Part shown: positions 1 through 10,870 of the stretch, in pieces | Layout: each line of letters opens with the position of its first letter | Position numbering within the stretch: position 1 is the first letter of the stretch | DNA from: Budorcas taxicolor | Taxonomy: Eukaryota; Chordata; Mammalia; Artiodactyla; Bovidae | Length of the DNA stretch: 64,000 nt | Assembly: GCF_023091745.1 (NCBI RefSeq) | Contig: NC_068913.1 | Span: forward strand, 15,022,001 to 15,086,000 | Direction: 5' to 3' | Notes under the pieces: model-generated | Database searches by the model: none | Told to the model about the DNA's origin: nothing | What the model saw: the letters and a program-made list of their open reading frames with translations, nothing else | Made by a program: the position numbers and the translations under genes

Positions 1-110
1 AATAATATAATTATATAAACATTATAATTTAATGTTTTAATGATATAAATTATTGTGATATAATATATAAAATATAATGAATACTATAAGTATAATAATT
101 AAGTGAATTG
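1..110. repeat. AT-rich low-complexity tract
   Basis: Almost only A and T, with many short ATAT and TAATA runs and no coherent repeat unit. It continues off the left edge of the window. Nothing is visible between here and the BovB at 447 apart from ordinary single-copy sequence. Confidence 0.7.
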
Positions 111-446
111 AAGATGGTCAAAGTGAAAAATGAAATAATAGGATAAAAAGAGTAAGTTAAAAGATCATAGGATCTAAAAGTCTATGCTGACTGGCAGGTG
201 AGTAAATGGATTGAAATTTGGACAACTTTGAGGAAGGATTGTATTTTAAATTTCTTTTTGTTGTCTTATGAAGGGACCTTAGGTCAGATTCCACCATGAG
301 ATTGCTGGTCTTTAGGGAGATGTGTTGAGTCAACATAAGGGGTGCAGTGGTGGGAGGGAGGCAGAGATTCTCAGTGAGGAGTAGAATCTGTGAGTAACAA
401 GGGTGTTTTGTTGCCCTTTGCTCCAAATTGTTAGGCTTATGTATAT

Positions 447-910
447 ACTTTGCCAACAAAGGTCCGTCTAGTCAAGGCTATGGTTTTTCCAGTGGTCATG
501 TATGGATGCGAGAGTTGGACTGTGAAGAAAGCTGAGCGCCGAAGAATTGATGCTTTTGAACTGTGGTGTTGGAGAAGACTCTTGAGAGTCCCTTGGACTG
601 CAAGGAGATCCAACCAGTCCATTCTGAAGGAGATCAGCGCTGGGATTTCTTTGGAGGGAATGGTGCTGAAGCTGAAACTCCAGTACTTTGGCCACCTCAT
701 GGGAAGAATTGACTCATTGGAAAAGACTGATGCTGGAAGGGATTGAGGGCAGGAGGAGAAGGGGATGACAGAGGATGAGATGGCTGGATGGCATCACTGA
801 CTCAATGGACGTGAGTCTGAGTGAACTCTGGGAGTTGGTGATGGACAGGGAGGCCTGGCGTGCTGCGATTCATGGGGTCGCAGAGTCGGACACGACTGAG
901 TGACTGAACT
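447..910 (+). mobile_element. BovB LINE, 5'-truncated 3' end
   Basis: Non-LTR retrotransposon of the RTE clade. The segment covers the last part of ORF2 and ends with the typical BovB 3' sequence (GTCGCAGAGTCGGACACGAC, then GAGTGACTGAACT). The frame from 450 encodes the C-terminal ORF2 block with the motifs MYGCESWTVKKAE and FELWCWRRLLRVPWTARRSN. It breaks near 740, where GACTGATGCTGGAAGGGATTG has lost bases relative to other copies here. No clear target-site duplication is visible. It is a dead copy. Confidence 0.93.
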
Positions 911-3431
911 ATAACTATATAGAGGAATATTTAGTGGCTTCTGATTTTATTGAAGCCTCACAATTATATTTCCTTTATGTCTTAGTGTATTAAACCCTTA
1001 GTAGGATTTTTGAGATATTTGGAATCAAAGTGACAATGAGGAAAAACTGAGGCTGTGAAGGATCTGGTTGCTCCTTACCTCAAAGAGGAACTTAGAGAGC
1101 CCTTCAGTCCTTGGGAGACTTTGTTAGAAGGTGGTGACCTCTTCTCTCAACCTTCTCTTTTGCCTCTGTTTTCTGCTGAAAAAGAGAGTGAATATTACTC
1201 CTGAATCCACCAGGCACCATCTCAAACTTCTGTGGTGAAACAGAGTGATCCCTCTGTTAAGAACAGAATTTAAACCAGCTCTGTAAAGTCACCAAAAAAA
1301 ACACATATCCTTCAAGATGGTGGGAGGTGTTTGAGAAGATCTCACCTGCCAGTTCTAGAGATCTTTTCATGTTTTAAAGTCATTTTTCATTTGCCTAGCA
1401 GAATAGTAATAACCTCATTAGCTTTTGATGAAGTACGCCTCTTTAGGCTTATTTTGTCAGCAATTATTTTGCATTATGTTAAAATCTCTGCTTTGAATTA
1501 ATTTTTAAGGTTGCCCATGTGACAGTGCCTGGAATTTTCTTGAGAATGATACGAGTTGTATTCTTGGTCCAGCTGACAGTCTCTGCCTTTTCAGTAATAC
1601 CTAATCATACTCTCTAGAGAAACTGGAATATGGAGCAGCAGCTTGGGAGAGGGGTGTGTGTGTCAAAAGGTAATAGTAAAATGCATTTCAGAATCTTTAA
1701 ATATGCAGTGAATTCTGACCCATGAAAAACTTTGATAAATTGGTTTTTGACAGATCCAGTCAAAATTTTGGCACAAGAGAGGACAAAAGTACTTTGTTTG
1801 CGAAGTCCCCAAACATTGCTTGAGAAGTTGTTACCTGCTGGTCTTTGTTCTCTGTCCTCAAGAACCTCGAGTAAGCAATTATAGGATATTTTCTGTTCTG
1901 TGTTCACAAATGGATTTTCATAAAATAATATTCCTCTTTTATTCCATTTCAGAAAAATTAATATGGCCATTTGGGAAGGATGTATGCTTACCCTTTGGTA
2001 CTCAGTGACTTGAAGATTTCTATAATTTTAATAGCTTTACATTACAACTTCTACAGAAGGTTGTTCATAAATATTAAGTCAATTAAAGGCCAAAATTTTT
2101 ATGTCATTGTTGTCATTTATATGCAGTATTGGAGAGAACACATTTTCATACCTTCTGATCTTGTAATTCTAAACTTTCAATTTCCTTTATAAAGTGGCTA
2201 CTTGATAGCACAGCTCCCACCAATATTGCCAAGCTCTGTATAACCATGACTACTGACTTTTTCCCATCCTGGGAATTTACAAGGTTTACTTGTGTGATGA
2301 AGTTGAAGGCAGACTGTTTAACTGTGCCTGTTGACTGAACCAGACTTGACATTTGCTTCTGTTGAGGAGAAATAATTTAGCTGCCAAGCCAATATCTCTG
2401 CACAGTAAGAAGCAAATATCATGGAAATGAAATAAATACTTCCTGGAATGATTTTTTGAATGTGAACATAGATAATGGCAACCGATCCTTCTTGAGGTAA
2501 TCAGCAAAAGTCAACCATCAAGCTGCTTCTCAGCCCTGGGAGAAAAACACCCACTCTGAACACAGAGGGTGCATTGCGTGTGAGGGGGCCATGATGCTGG
2601 GGTCATTTCAGAAGGTGTGGTACCCCATCTCCACCTTCCCTCTGTGTGAAGTCCCATTCACGACTCTAGGAGCCAGTCCTGGAGACGTCACACACCTTAT
2701 GACACCAGCATTCAGTGTTAGGAAAACAAGTTGACCTTCTGTCCTTTTAACAACTTCTTTCATATTTCATGCGCTTCTGTGCGCTTAGCTCTCTCGGCCC
2801 TTTTCTTGTCTGGATGCAGCATTTTCTCATGCGCCTCTAGGTGGGTGGTTGCCAGGACCACATTTTCTCCTTTTTCTTTTTTTCCATAGCTTTGGTCTTA
2901 AGCTTCATATAGCTGGAAAACTCCTCACTCGTAAACTCACCCACTGAGGTACTCATTTTTATCCCAAAGCAGATCTTTCTCTGGCTTCCCCAGTGTCTTC
3001 CAGTTACACTACTTACTTTCTTCCCATAAGGCATGAAGTCTTGACATAATCTCCAGTGTATTCCTTTTCTTTCACCCTCCGTACCGAGTGAACTGCCTTA
3101 ATTCTTTTCCAGCATCACCCATTTACAGCCTTTCCTTCCTGTTCCCAGTGGCAGCAGCTCTCAGCGCTTTCTCATCCCCCTGGACCTTGTTTCCACATTG
3201 TCTACACTGCGGTTGCAGCTCCAGGAGTCCGGCCTCTGGCTGCCCCCCTTTCAATTAATGCTTCTTCTGGGTTCTCTAGTTCCTGAAGCCACCCATTGTC
3301 TGTTGGAAGGCCCTTTTTCAATCCCTCCTTTGCTTTACACTTAGCTTAATAGGGCTCCCCACCCCCCACCCCACATAGCCTGGTTGCTCATTTGTCAAAG
3401 AGGGAGATTCAGACTCGATTCTTCACATAGG
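911..3431. other. Single-copy sequence, no gene seen
   Basis: No interspersed repeat or splice-flanked open frame was recognised. Short pyrimidine-rich runs occur around 2865-2885. The stretch 2760-3360 is more C/T-rich than the rest and may contain degraded repeat sequence that I cannot name. The small open frames here have no exon-like boundaries. Confidence 0.5.
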
Positions 3432-3645
3432 TAGCGTGTGTGCTCAGCCCTATCTGACTCTTTGTGACCCTCTGGACTGTAGCCCGCCAGCCTCCTCTGT
3501 CTAGGGGGTTTCCCAGGCAAGAATACTGGAGTGGGTTGCCATTTCCTCCTCCAGGGCATCTTCCCGACCCAGGGGTTGAACCTGTGTCTCCTGTGGCTCC
3601 TGCATTGGCAGGCAGATTCCTGACCACTGCCCCACTTGGGAAGCC
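3432..3645 (-). mobile_element. Bov-tA SINE
   Basis: tRNA-derived SINE mobilised by BovB. On the minus strand the tRNA-like head lies at the right end (around 3600-3645) and the BovB-related tail at the left. The hallmark CAAGAATACTGGAGTGGGTT lies near 3520. It is diverged, so probably not recent. It sits just left of an L2 fragment. Confidence 0.92.
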
Positions 3646-3663
3646 CTCTCCACAGAGTTGCTT

Positions 3664-4170
3664 CATTTGAAGTGTCGCCTTGAAGCTGTCACTTTTTTAG
3701 TAACTTTCAATGCTTCCTCATTGTCTACCATGTAAAGTTCAAGTTCTTTACCCTGAGATTTAAAGCCCTCAAATTATCTGGCCTTAGTGCTACTCTCTAA
3801 ATTTATCTTCTGCTGCTACTCAACTAAGTCTTCTGTTCTGAAAACCTGGTCTCCCAGGCGTCAAATGTGAATTCAGTCTTTAGATCTTGTTCTAGGGATC
3901 TGCTCCCTAGAACACCACCTCATTCCCTTCTACCTGACAGTCTTACCGCTCCTTCAAGACGTACAGCAGGCCTTCAGTTCTCAGTGAAACTTGTTTCATT
4001 TACCCAAATGCATAGTAATCTGCCTGTTGCACTTTTCTGTCCCACTTATAATGTCAATCGCTCATGTTCCTTATTCTGTTACCTTTCATTCTTATTTGCT
4101 TTTTGTGGTGTTTGTTTAGTTTCCTTGTCCTCTGTATTGCAAGGAGAGGGCCTGGTTCTGTGCCTCAGAA
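3664..4170 (+). mobile_element. L2 LINE 3' fragment
   Basis: Ancient LINE2. The order of motifs follows the L2 3' region: TCAAGTTCTTTACC and AAAGCCCTCAAATTATCTGGCC near 3740-3780, then a CTCCTTCAAGAC segment near 3950, then a degraded C/T-rich end. The match is from memory and quite diverged, so the right boundary is uncertain. Confidence 0.6.
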
Positions 4171-5462
4171 ATGGTGCGTGCTTGCTGATAATGATGTTGG
4201 CTTAAAGAGTTCCTGTGCCAGTTGTCAAGGACAGTGTAGGTGCCCACATACCATTTTTGGACAAAGCAGGAAGTGGCACCATTATCGCTTTTACTATCTT
4301 AAGGGCCTCTTCTTTGAGAAGCCTCAGGGAATTTTCTAAGCAGCACCAGGAGACTAAGTCACTGGCTGCACTGTTAGTGTCTGCTGGGGATGAAACTCTC
4401 ACATGCAAACAAGCACGGATGAAAACCCAGCAGGGTTGAGTCTGGAACCAGTGTAGATGTTCTTTTATTCCCTGGCCTTGAGCTGCCTTGGCATCTGGCC
4501 AAATAGCTCCTTATCTCTGGGAACATCCACTTGATTTATTTGTCTGCTTGACTTCCAGGTTTCTTCCCTGCTCCACAGACTGCCCATCAGTACAATGACC
4601 CCTTTTATTTTCTGGCTGCTGAGTGCCGCACACTGGCTTCCGATCCAGGCTCCAGACTCTGCCACTTTATCTGCTGCCCACGCTCCTGCCACCAGCTTTA
4701 ACCAGTATATCCTCAACTTTCTAATTTCCAGTCCCTGCACACTCTGAGACTGCTACTCGCAGGCCCGCTATAGAGAGTCTTTTGTGATTCACAGTTTGTA
4801 AAGTTTGAACTGTTGCTTAGATGCTTGGTATATTCTTACTGTGGCTTTTCTGTACCTTCACATAACCTTTTGTACTGTGACATTAAAAAAAAGTCTACTA
4901 ACGTGAGTCTTGTCTACTCCCAGTATTGGTGATGGGTCAGAAACTGAATCATCAACTCTGATGTAAGTGCATCTTTGAGGATTAGCTGATAGCATCTGCA
5001 AAATTCCCACAGTAGGCTTCTTGCTTAATACTTGTAGCAGTGTGGAGCCAGATCTCTGATATTATCGTTTCCCTTTTGAGTCCAGTAGATAGTATGGTAA
5101 TATCAGTGCAGTTTCCTTCACTTACCCTGAGTATGAAATGCAGGACATCAGGTTTGCTGCATCTGATTTACTTGGTCTGAAATAAGAGCATCAGAAAGAG
5201 TCGTATTGTATCTAACTGATTCAGGAGGAACTCGGTGATGCTAATGATAGGGATGGATGATGTGCTCAGTGTTCTGAAGGCGTTCATGATCCCTGGGAAG
5301 CTCTCAGGTGATGAAGTCCCTCCTCTTGAATCTTGTCCTCATATAGTCAGAGTTGGCCAGTGCTTGGGGCCCCTGGGCATCGACAAGGAGCAATATTCAT
5401 GGCAAAGCCTTCCTCTGCTCCCCTGTACAATCTTGCCAGCGAGCTTTAAGAAAAATTAAGCC
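4171..5462. other. Single-copy sequence, no gene seen
   Basis: No recognised repeat. Several open frames of 68-91 codons occur (for example 4215-4439 on plus and 4465-4740 on minus), but none has paired splice sites or a recognisable product. An AAAAAAAAG run near 4887 is the only simple sequence. Confidence 0.45.
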
Positions 5463-5776
5463 TGAGTCAACTGGATATCCACATGCAGAAGCATGAAGTT
5501 GAGCCCATACTTCACATATATGCAAAATTGATTCAAAACAGACCAGAGACCTAAATGTGAGAGCTAAAACTATACAACTCTTAGGAGAAAGTAGAGTTGT
5601 AAACCTTTGTGACCTTGGATTGGGCAGTGGTTTCTTAGCACTAGCAGCTAATGAGAAAAATAAATGAATTGAACGTCATTAAAATTTAAAACTTTTTTCT
5701 TCGAAAGGCATCATTAGGAAAGTGAAAAGGCAACCCACAGAATGGGATTAAATATTTACAACTAATATATCTGGCA

Positions 5777-5975
5777 AGGGCTTCCCAGGTGGTACAGTGG
5801 TAAAGAATCCATCTGCCAGTGCAGCAGGTGCAGAAGACATGGGTTCCATCCCTGGGTCAGGAAGATCCCCTGGAGGAGGAAATGGCAACCCACTCCAGTA
5901 TTCTTGCCTTTAGAATCCCATGGACAGAGGAGCCTGACAGGCTACAGTCCATGGGGTCACAAAAGATTGGTCACA
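5777..5975 (+). mobile_element. Bov-tA SINE inserted in L1
   Basis: Full-length-looking SINE. The tRNA-like head starts at GGGCTTCCCAGGTGGTACAG and the tail ends near GGGGTCACAAAAGATTGGTC. A duplicated GCAG/GTGCAG stretch in the head (about 5817-5832) is a small local duplication. Its 3' end abuts the 3' end of an oppositely oriented BovB. Confidence 0.92.
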
Positions 5976-5977
5976 CA

Positions 5978-7257
5978 TCAGTCACTCAGCTGTGTCTGGC
6001 TCTGCGACCCCATGGACTGCAGCATGCCAGGCTTCCCTGGCCATCACCAACTCCCAGAGTTCACTAAAACCCACGTCCATTGAGTCAGTGATGCCATCCA
6101 ACCATCTCATCCTCTGTCATCCCCTTCTCCCACCCTCAATTTTTCCCAGCATCTGGGTCTTTTCCAGTGAGTCAGTTCTTCACATCAGATGGCCAAAGTA
6201 TTAGAGTTTCAGCTTCATCATCAGTCCTTCCAATGAATATTCAGGACTGATTTCCTTTAGGATGGACTAGTTGGATCTCCTTGCTGTCCAAGGTATTCTC
6301 AAGAGTCTTCTCCAACACCACAGTTCAAAAGCATCAGTTCTTTGGTGCTCAGCTTTCTTTATAGTCCAACTCGCACATCCATACATGGCTACTGGAAAAA
6401 CCATAGCTTTGATTAGACGGACCTTTGTTGGCAAAGTAATGTCTCTGCTTTTTAATATGCTGTCTAGGTTAGTCATAACTTTTCTTCCAAGGAGCAAGCA
6501 TCTTTTAATTTCATGGCTGCAGTCACCATCTGCAGTGATTTTGGAGTCCATAAAAATAAAGTCTGTTTCTGTTTCTACTCTTTCCCCATCTATTTTCCAT
6601 GAATTGATGGGACCAGATGCCATGATCTTCGTTTCCTGAATGTTGAGTTTTAAGCCAACTTTTTCACTTTCCTCTTTCACTTTCATCAAGAGGCTCTTTA
6701 GTTCCTCTTCACTTTCTGCCATAAGGGTGGTATCATCTGCATATCTGAGGTTATTGATATTTCTCCCAGCAATCTTGATTCCAGCTTTTGCTTCCTCCAT
6801 CCCAATGTTTCTCGTGATGTACTCTGCATATAAGTTAAATAAGCAGGGTGACAATATACAGCCTTGACGTACTCCTTTCCCAATTTGGAACCTGTCTGTT
6901 GTTCCATGTAGTTCTGACTGTTGCTTCCTGACCTGCATATAGGTTTCTCAAGAGGCAGGTCAGGTGGTCTGATATTCCCATCTCTTTCAGAATTTTCCAC
7001 AGTTTGTTGTGATCCACACAGTCCAAGGCTTTGGCAGAGTCAGTAAAGCAGAAGTAGAAGTTACTCTGGAACTCTCTTGCTTTTTCTATGATCCAGCGAA
7101 TGTTGACAATTTGACTGCTGGTTCCTCTGTCTTTTCTAAATCCAGCTTGAACATCTGGAAGTTCATGGTTCACATACTGTTGAAGCCTGGCTTGGAGAAT
7201 TTTGAGCATTACTTTATTAGCATGTGAGATGAGTGCAGTTGTGCAATAGTCTGAGCA
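5978..7257 (-). mobile_element. BovB LINE, 5'-truncated, inserted in L1
   Basis: About 1.28 kb of BovB, 3' end at the left. It spans the reverse transcriptase fingers/palm through the C-terminal ORF2 block and the 3' UTR. The truncation point near 7257 joins directly to L1 sequence (ATATCCAGAATATATAAAAA), which marks the breakpoint cleanly. Stops and frameshifts divide ORF2 into at least two frames. Confidence 0.93.
6267..6938 (-). pseudogene. BovB ORF2 reverse transcriptase remnant
   Basis: A 223-codon open frame inside the BovB copy. It begins in the RT palm (RQGCILSPCLFNLYAEYI at residues 24-41). The catalytic YADD box is intact at residues 66-69 (codons at 6743-6732). After it come the LMAESEEELKSLLMKVKEE region and the C-terminal block FELWCWRRLLRIPWTARRSN. 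The preceding RT part (QAGFRKDRGTSSQIVNIRW and ALDCVDHNKLWKILKEMG) lies in a different frame at 6835-7293, so a frameshift separates the motifs. The endonuclease domain is absent. It is a pseudogene of a LINE protein with no expected function; the intact YADD is chance survival. Confidence 0.9.
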
Positions 7258-7614
7258 ATATCCAGAATATATAAAAATCTTTTGCAACTCCACAATAAAA
7301 AGACAACCCAGTTTTAAAATGGGATAAGAATTTAAATAGGCATTTCTTGGAAGAAGACATATAGATGGTCAATAAGCACATGAAATGATGCTGAACATCA
7401 TTATCCATCAGGGAAATTAAAATCAAAATTCCAGTGAGATACTATTTTACACAAACTAGGATGACTATAATGAAAAAGGCAGATAATAATAAAGTTGACA
7501 GGGGAATAGAGAAATTGGAATCTTTGTATACTGGTAATGAGAATGTAAAATGTATAACCACTTTGGAAAACAGTTTGGCAGTTCATCAACAATTTAGACA
7601 CAGAATTACTATAA

Positions 7615-7652
7615 GTGAAAGTGTTAGTCATTCAGTCATGTTCGACTCTTTG
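7615..7652 (-). mobile_element. Very short SINE/BovB tail fragment
   Basis: About 38 bases (GAAAGTGTTAGTCATTCAG ... GTTCGACTCTTTG) match the 3' tail shared by Bov-tA and BovB. They lie within L1 sequence that reads GAATTACTATA on the left and GAATTATCATA on the right, a probable imperfect target-site duplication. This looks like an extreme 5'-truncated retroposition. Confidence 0.65.
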
Positions 7653-7937
7653 GAATTATCATATAATGCAGCAATTCCATATATACCATATACATATACA
7701 TACAATTCCATATACATACCAATTCAAAGAGAATTCATTTTCAAGGGAACTGAAACCATAAACTTACACAAACTCTTGTACATAAATGTTCATAGCAGCA
7801 TAGTTAATAATAGAAATGGAAGCAACCCAGATGTCCACCAACTGATGAGTGGATTAAAATGAATGTGGTGTATCCATACAATGGGATATTGCTTATAAAT
7901 AAAAAGGGATGACATTCTGATACATGAGATAGCGTTG

Positions 7938-8243
7938 TTATTGTTTCATTGCTCTTTCGTGCCTGACTGTCCGCGACCTCATGGACTGCAGCACACCAGG
8001 CTTCCCAGCCCTTCACTATCTCCCTGAGTTTGCTCAAACTCATGTCCATTGAATCAATGATGCCATCTAACCATATCCTCTGTCACCCTCTTCTCCTCCT
8101 CCCCTCAGTCTTTCCCAGCATCAGAGTCTTTTCCAGTGAGTCAGCTCTCTGCTTCAGGTGGCCACAGTATTGGAGCTTCATCATCAGTCCTTCCGATGAA
8201 TATTCAGGGTTCATTTCCTTCAGGAATGACTGGTTGAATCTAC
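7938..8243 (-). mobile_element. BovB 3' end inserted in L1
   Basis: About 300 bases of the BovB 3' region, oriented left. It includes CCATGGACTGCAGCACACCAGG-type sequence in its local form and TTTTCCAGTGAGTCAGCTCT. It interrupts the L1 3' UTR between GATACATGAGATAGC and ATTAACCTACGTAAAAG. It is more diverged than the BovB at 35511. Confidence 0.88.
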
Positions 8244-8659
8244 ATTAACCTACGTAAAAGAAGCGAGACACAGAAGGCTACATACTGTGATATTCCATTT
8301 ATATGAAAGTAAACAGAAGTAGATCAGTGGTTTCCAGGGGCTGGAGGAGGGGAGATTCCTATATTTCAGTGAATACAAGATTTCTTTGGGAGGTAAGGAA
8401 AAGTCTATGCAAGTACACGTGAGGTTATATAAGTTTCTGAATATGCTAAAACCACTCAATTGTATACTTTAAAGGGGATATTTATAGTATGCAAATTTTA
8501 TTTCAGTAAAAAAATTAAGATAGCCTTGATCTTAATTCTCTGATCAAAGAGCTGTGCTTTTTGATCCATGCCCCCACCACCCACATCTGTGTCATGTCAA
8601 AATAATTTTCCTATTTCATTCTTAGAGGCACCTCAACAGTAGTTTCTTGGAAATCTAAT

Positions 8660-8943
8660 TTTTTTTTTTTTTTTTTTTTAGCACTCTACACTTTTAGCAC
8701 AACACAACTGCTTCCATATTTTCAGGTCACAGATGCAGTGACTTCAGAAGCTGAAGTTCTCTTGTTCATGGCTTTGAACGGAATATAGGCCTTTTTAAAA
8801 ACAGAGACAAAACCAAGATATCCCACTTTGGTAGATAACTCTGTGCTTTGCAAGTATTTCTTCTTTGGACTATTAAAAGTGACATTTAAAGTACTAACTG
8901 CATTTTTAAATATCAATAAGGTTTCTCTTAAAATCTCCTTCAT
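8660..8943 (-). other. Poly-A-ended segment, possible retrocopy
   Basis: A 20-base T run at 8660-8679 reads as a poly-A tail on the minus strand. Just upstream of it on that strand is a 73-codon frame (8943-8722) ending in a stop about 40 bases before the A run. I did not recognise the product: it has a basic KKKY cluster and no clear domain or signal peptide. No AATAAA is visible before the tail, and I could not define a target-site duplication. It may be a processed pseudogene or just a poly-T tract beside a chance frame. Confidence 0.25.
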
Positions 8944-9255
8944 GTTTGAAATGAGAGAAGAGCCACAGAGTTTATAGCTATGTGTATGTTTTTCATCCTT
9001 TTATTTGGAGTAAGTCTGCATAACTCCAACTTTCTTCTACTTTAGTAGACATCGTAGACCCTGATGAAGTCACACTTTGGGCTTCATCGTGCTTGGATAA
9101 TGAAACTTTGCAAGTAGCTAGGAAAGTCATGCTATCCTTATGGTGGGTGGATAGGCAAAGACAAGGCAAGTGAACCAGAAAGGGAAATGGGAACAGTGGT
9201 TTAGGCAGGGGAGTCATTTTCCTCTTGTGATGCATACTGTCTAAGATAAGCAAGC

Positions 9256-9453
9256 ATGCATGTTCGGGCATGTCCAACTCTTTGTGACCCTATGGACTGT
9301 AGGCCATTGGGCTCCACTGTCCATGGAATTTCCCAGGCAAGAATACTGGAGTGGGTTGCCATTTCCTCTTCCAGGGGATCTTCCTGACCCAGGGATCAAA
9401 CCCACATCTCCTGCATTGTAGGCAGATTCTTTACCATTGAGCCACCTGAGGGC
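9256..9453 (-). mobile_element. Bov-tA SINE
   Basis: Minus-oriented, tail at the left (GTCCAACTCTTTGTGACCC) and tRNA-like head at the right (TTCTTTACCATTGAGCCACC). It carries the family-wide CAAGAATACTGGAGTGGGTT. Near full length. Confidence 0.93.
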
Positions 9454-9933
9454 AAACGGACAAAGCTGGGTAGATTAAACTCTGCTAGTGGCGGACTGGA
9501 AATTTCAGCACCCTGAGCCTTGGCAGATAATCTTCTCAAACTTCAAACAGTTTCCATTTTTGTGCTTTATCAAGACCCGATTTTTTATTTTCTGAAGGAA
9601 CATTTCAAGTTTGGTGCAGTATGGCTTTCCTCAGCCAGCTTGCTCAGCCAAGTCAACAGGACCGGGTAGAGAGGAAGTTTCCAGGGTTTGCAGTGGGGAG
9701 TTCAGCCCTCACCCAGGGAGATGTGGGCCCCATGTCACTTTAGGACCGGGCCAAGTCAGCGAGTAAGGGATCTGTGGTTGCGTTGCCCAGCGTCTCTGGG
9801 ATCCCCTGCCTGATGTTTTAGTTTTAGATCTGGTGTAGACCCTTATGTTGATCTAGAGGGAGAGCAGTGAGTGGTCATGAAGAAAGGTCTCTCAGTTCCC
9901 TGCCCAGGAATTAAACCTGGGTAACCTGGGTAG
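9454..9933. other. Single-copy sequence between two SINEs
   Basis: No repeat, gene or regulatory element was recognised. Slightly GC-richer than the average of the window. Confidence 0.45.
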
Positions 9934-10120
9934 AGGGGTTCCTTGGTGGCTCAGATGGTAAAGACTCTGCCTGGAATGTGGGAGACCTGGCTTCAATCCC
10001 TGAGTTGGGAAGGCACGGCCCTCCAGGATTCTTGCCTGGAGAATCCCCATGGACAGAGGAGCCTGGTCGACTGTAGTCCATAGGATTGGAAAAACGTGAA
10101 CACAACTGAGCGTCTAAGCA
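9934..10120 (+). mobile_element. Bov-tA SINE
   Basis: Head GGTTCCTTGGTGGCTCAGAT at the left, tail through CGTGAACACAACTGAGCGTC at the right. It has a shortened middle (GGCACGGCCCTCCAGGATTC in place of the usual longer stretch) and is moderately diverged. Confidence 0.9.
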
Positions 10121-10199
10121 TGGCTGAACACAGCACAACGTGGATAGAAACCAAGAATCCTAGCCACTAAACCACCAGGAGCTAGAAGCTAGAGGCAAA

Positions 10200-10870
10200 G
10201 TGGCCCTGGCTCTTGCCCCTGTTTGAAAGCAAGAATGTTTCACGGGGGCAAAAACTAAAAGCAGGTACAACGTTTGTTACTAGAGACACAGCACAGTGTA
10301 TGGGAGAGCTCACAGGAAAACAGTTTGTCTAACTCAGAAGCAGGGCAGAGACACACACTCAAGGCAAAGGGTGTGGGCATCTTCTCTAATGAGGAGGAGC
10401 GCAGTGAGACGCTAGGCAGACCACACGCCCAGGGGAGTAGCGGCATCCTGGGTAAGGAGCAGCACAGAGGCGACATAAATCACTCATACAGGACAGCCCT
10501 TCTGGGCCTTTATTTCCCTTTGGCCAATTATCTTGTTTCTTTCTTCACGCCTGACTGGTCCATGGATCCTCCCCAAGATGCATACACAACTTTTTGCTAA
10601 GATGGATCCCACTGCAGAGGCCTGAGGGTGCATGTCCACACTTCTTATGGGGTGGGGCCCTCTCCCTTTCTGACCCCCAAGAGGCCTTTCTTCCTGTGTG
10701 CAGACAGGGAAGTCTTCCTTGACCTCAGGAATGGGCCTCTTATCTCTTTGCTTTAGCAGAGCTCAGCTTTTACCACTAGCTTTGACCTTGGAGTGTCTGC
10801 ATGAGGACAAAGTTTGCATTCTACTTCACTTGACAGATACCAGGGGTCTGGCCAGAGGCCCACTGGCTCC
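10200..10870 (-). mobile_element. Possible old ERV LTR (tentative)
   Basis: The stretch resembles, from memory only, ruminant class II endogenous retrovirus LTR sequence in reverse orientation. The suggestive parts are GGACAGCCCTTCTGGGCCTT followed by a TTTATT (AATAAA on the minus strand), and ATGCATACACAACTTTTTGC. I see no paired LTR, primer-binding site, or gag/pol/env frame beside it, so it would be a solo LTR if real. The 108-codon plus-strand frame at 10274-10600 and the 127-codon one at 10698-11081 match nothing I know. Confidence 0.3.

Larger units (their letters stand above)
5463..8517 (+). mobile_element. Old L1 3' end split by four insertions
   Basis: L1 non-LTR retrotransposon. 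The pieces are 5463-5776, 7258-7614, 7653-7937 and 8244-8517. The first piece encodes the end of ORF2 (frame reading through ISTCRRMKLSPYFTYMQN). The later pieces continue in order through the 3' UTR, with the GGATATTGCTTATAAATAAA and AAACCACTCAATTGTATACT landmarks, and end in TTTCAGTAAAAAAA. Removing the Bov-tA, BovB, SINE scrap and second BovB restores one colinear element, so the L1 predates all of them. Diverged; an older mammalian L1 subfamily is likely. Confidence 0.85.

Noticed and set aside
6267..6938. Reverse transcriptase frame with intact YADD, which could suggest a retron, diversity-generating element or domesticated RT
   Set aside because: The flanking sequence is BovB end to end, 5'-truncated and frameshifted. 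No partner RNA or accessory gene is present.
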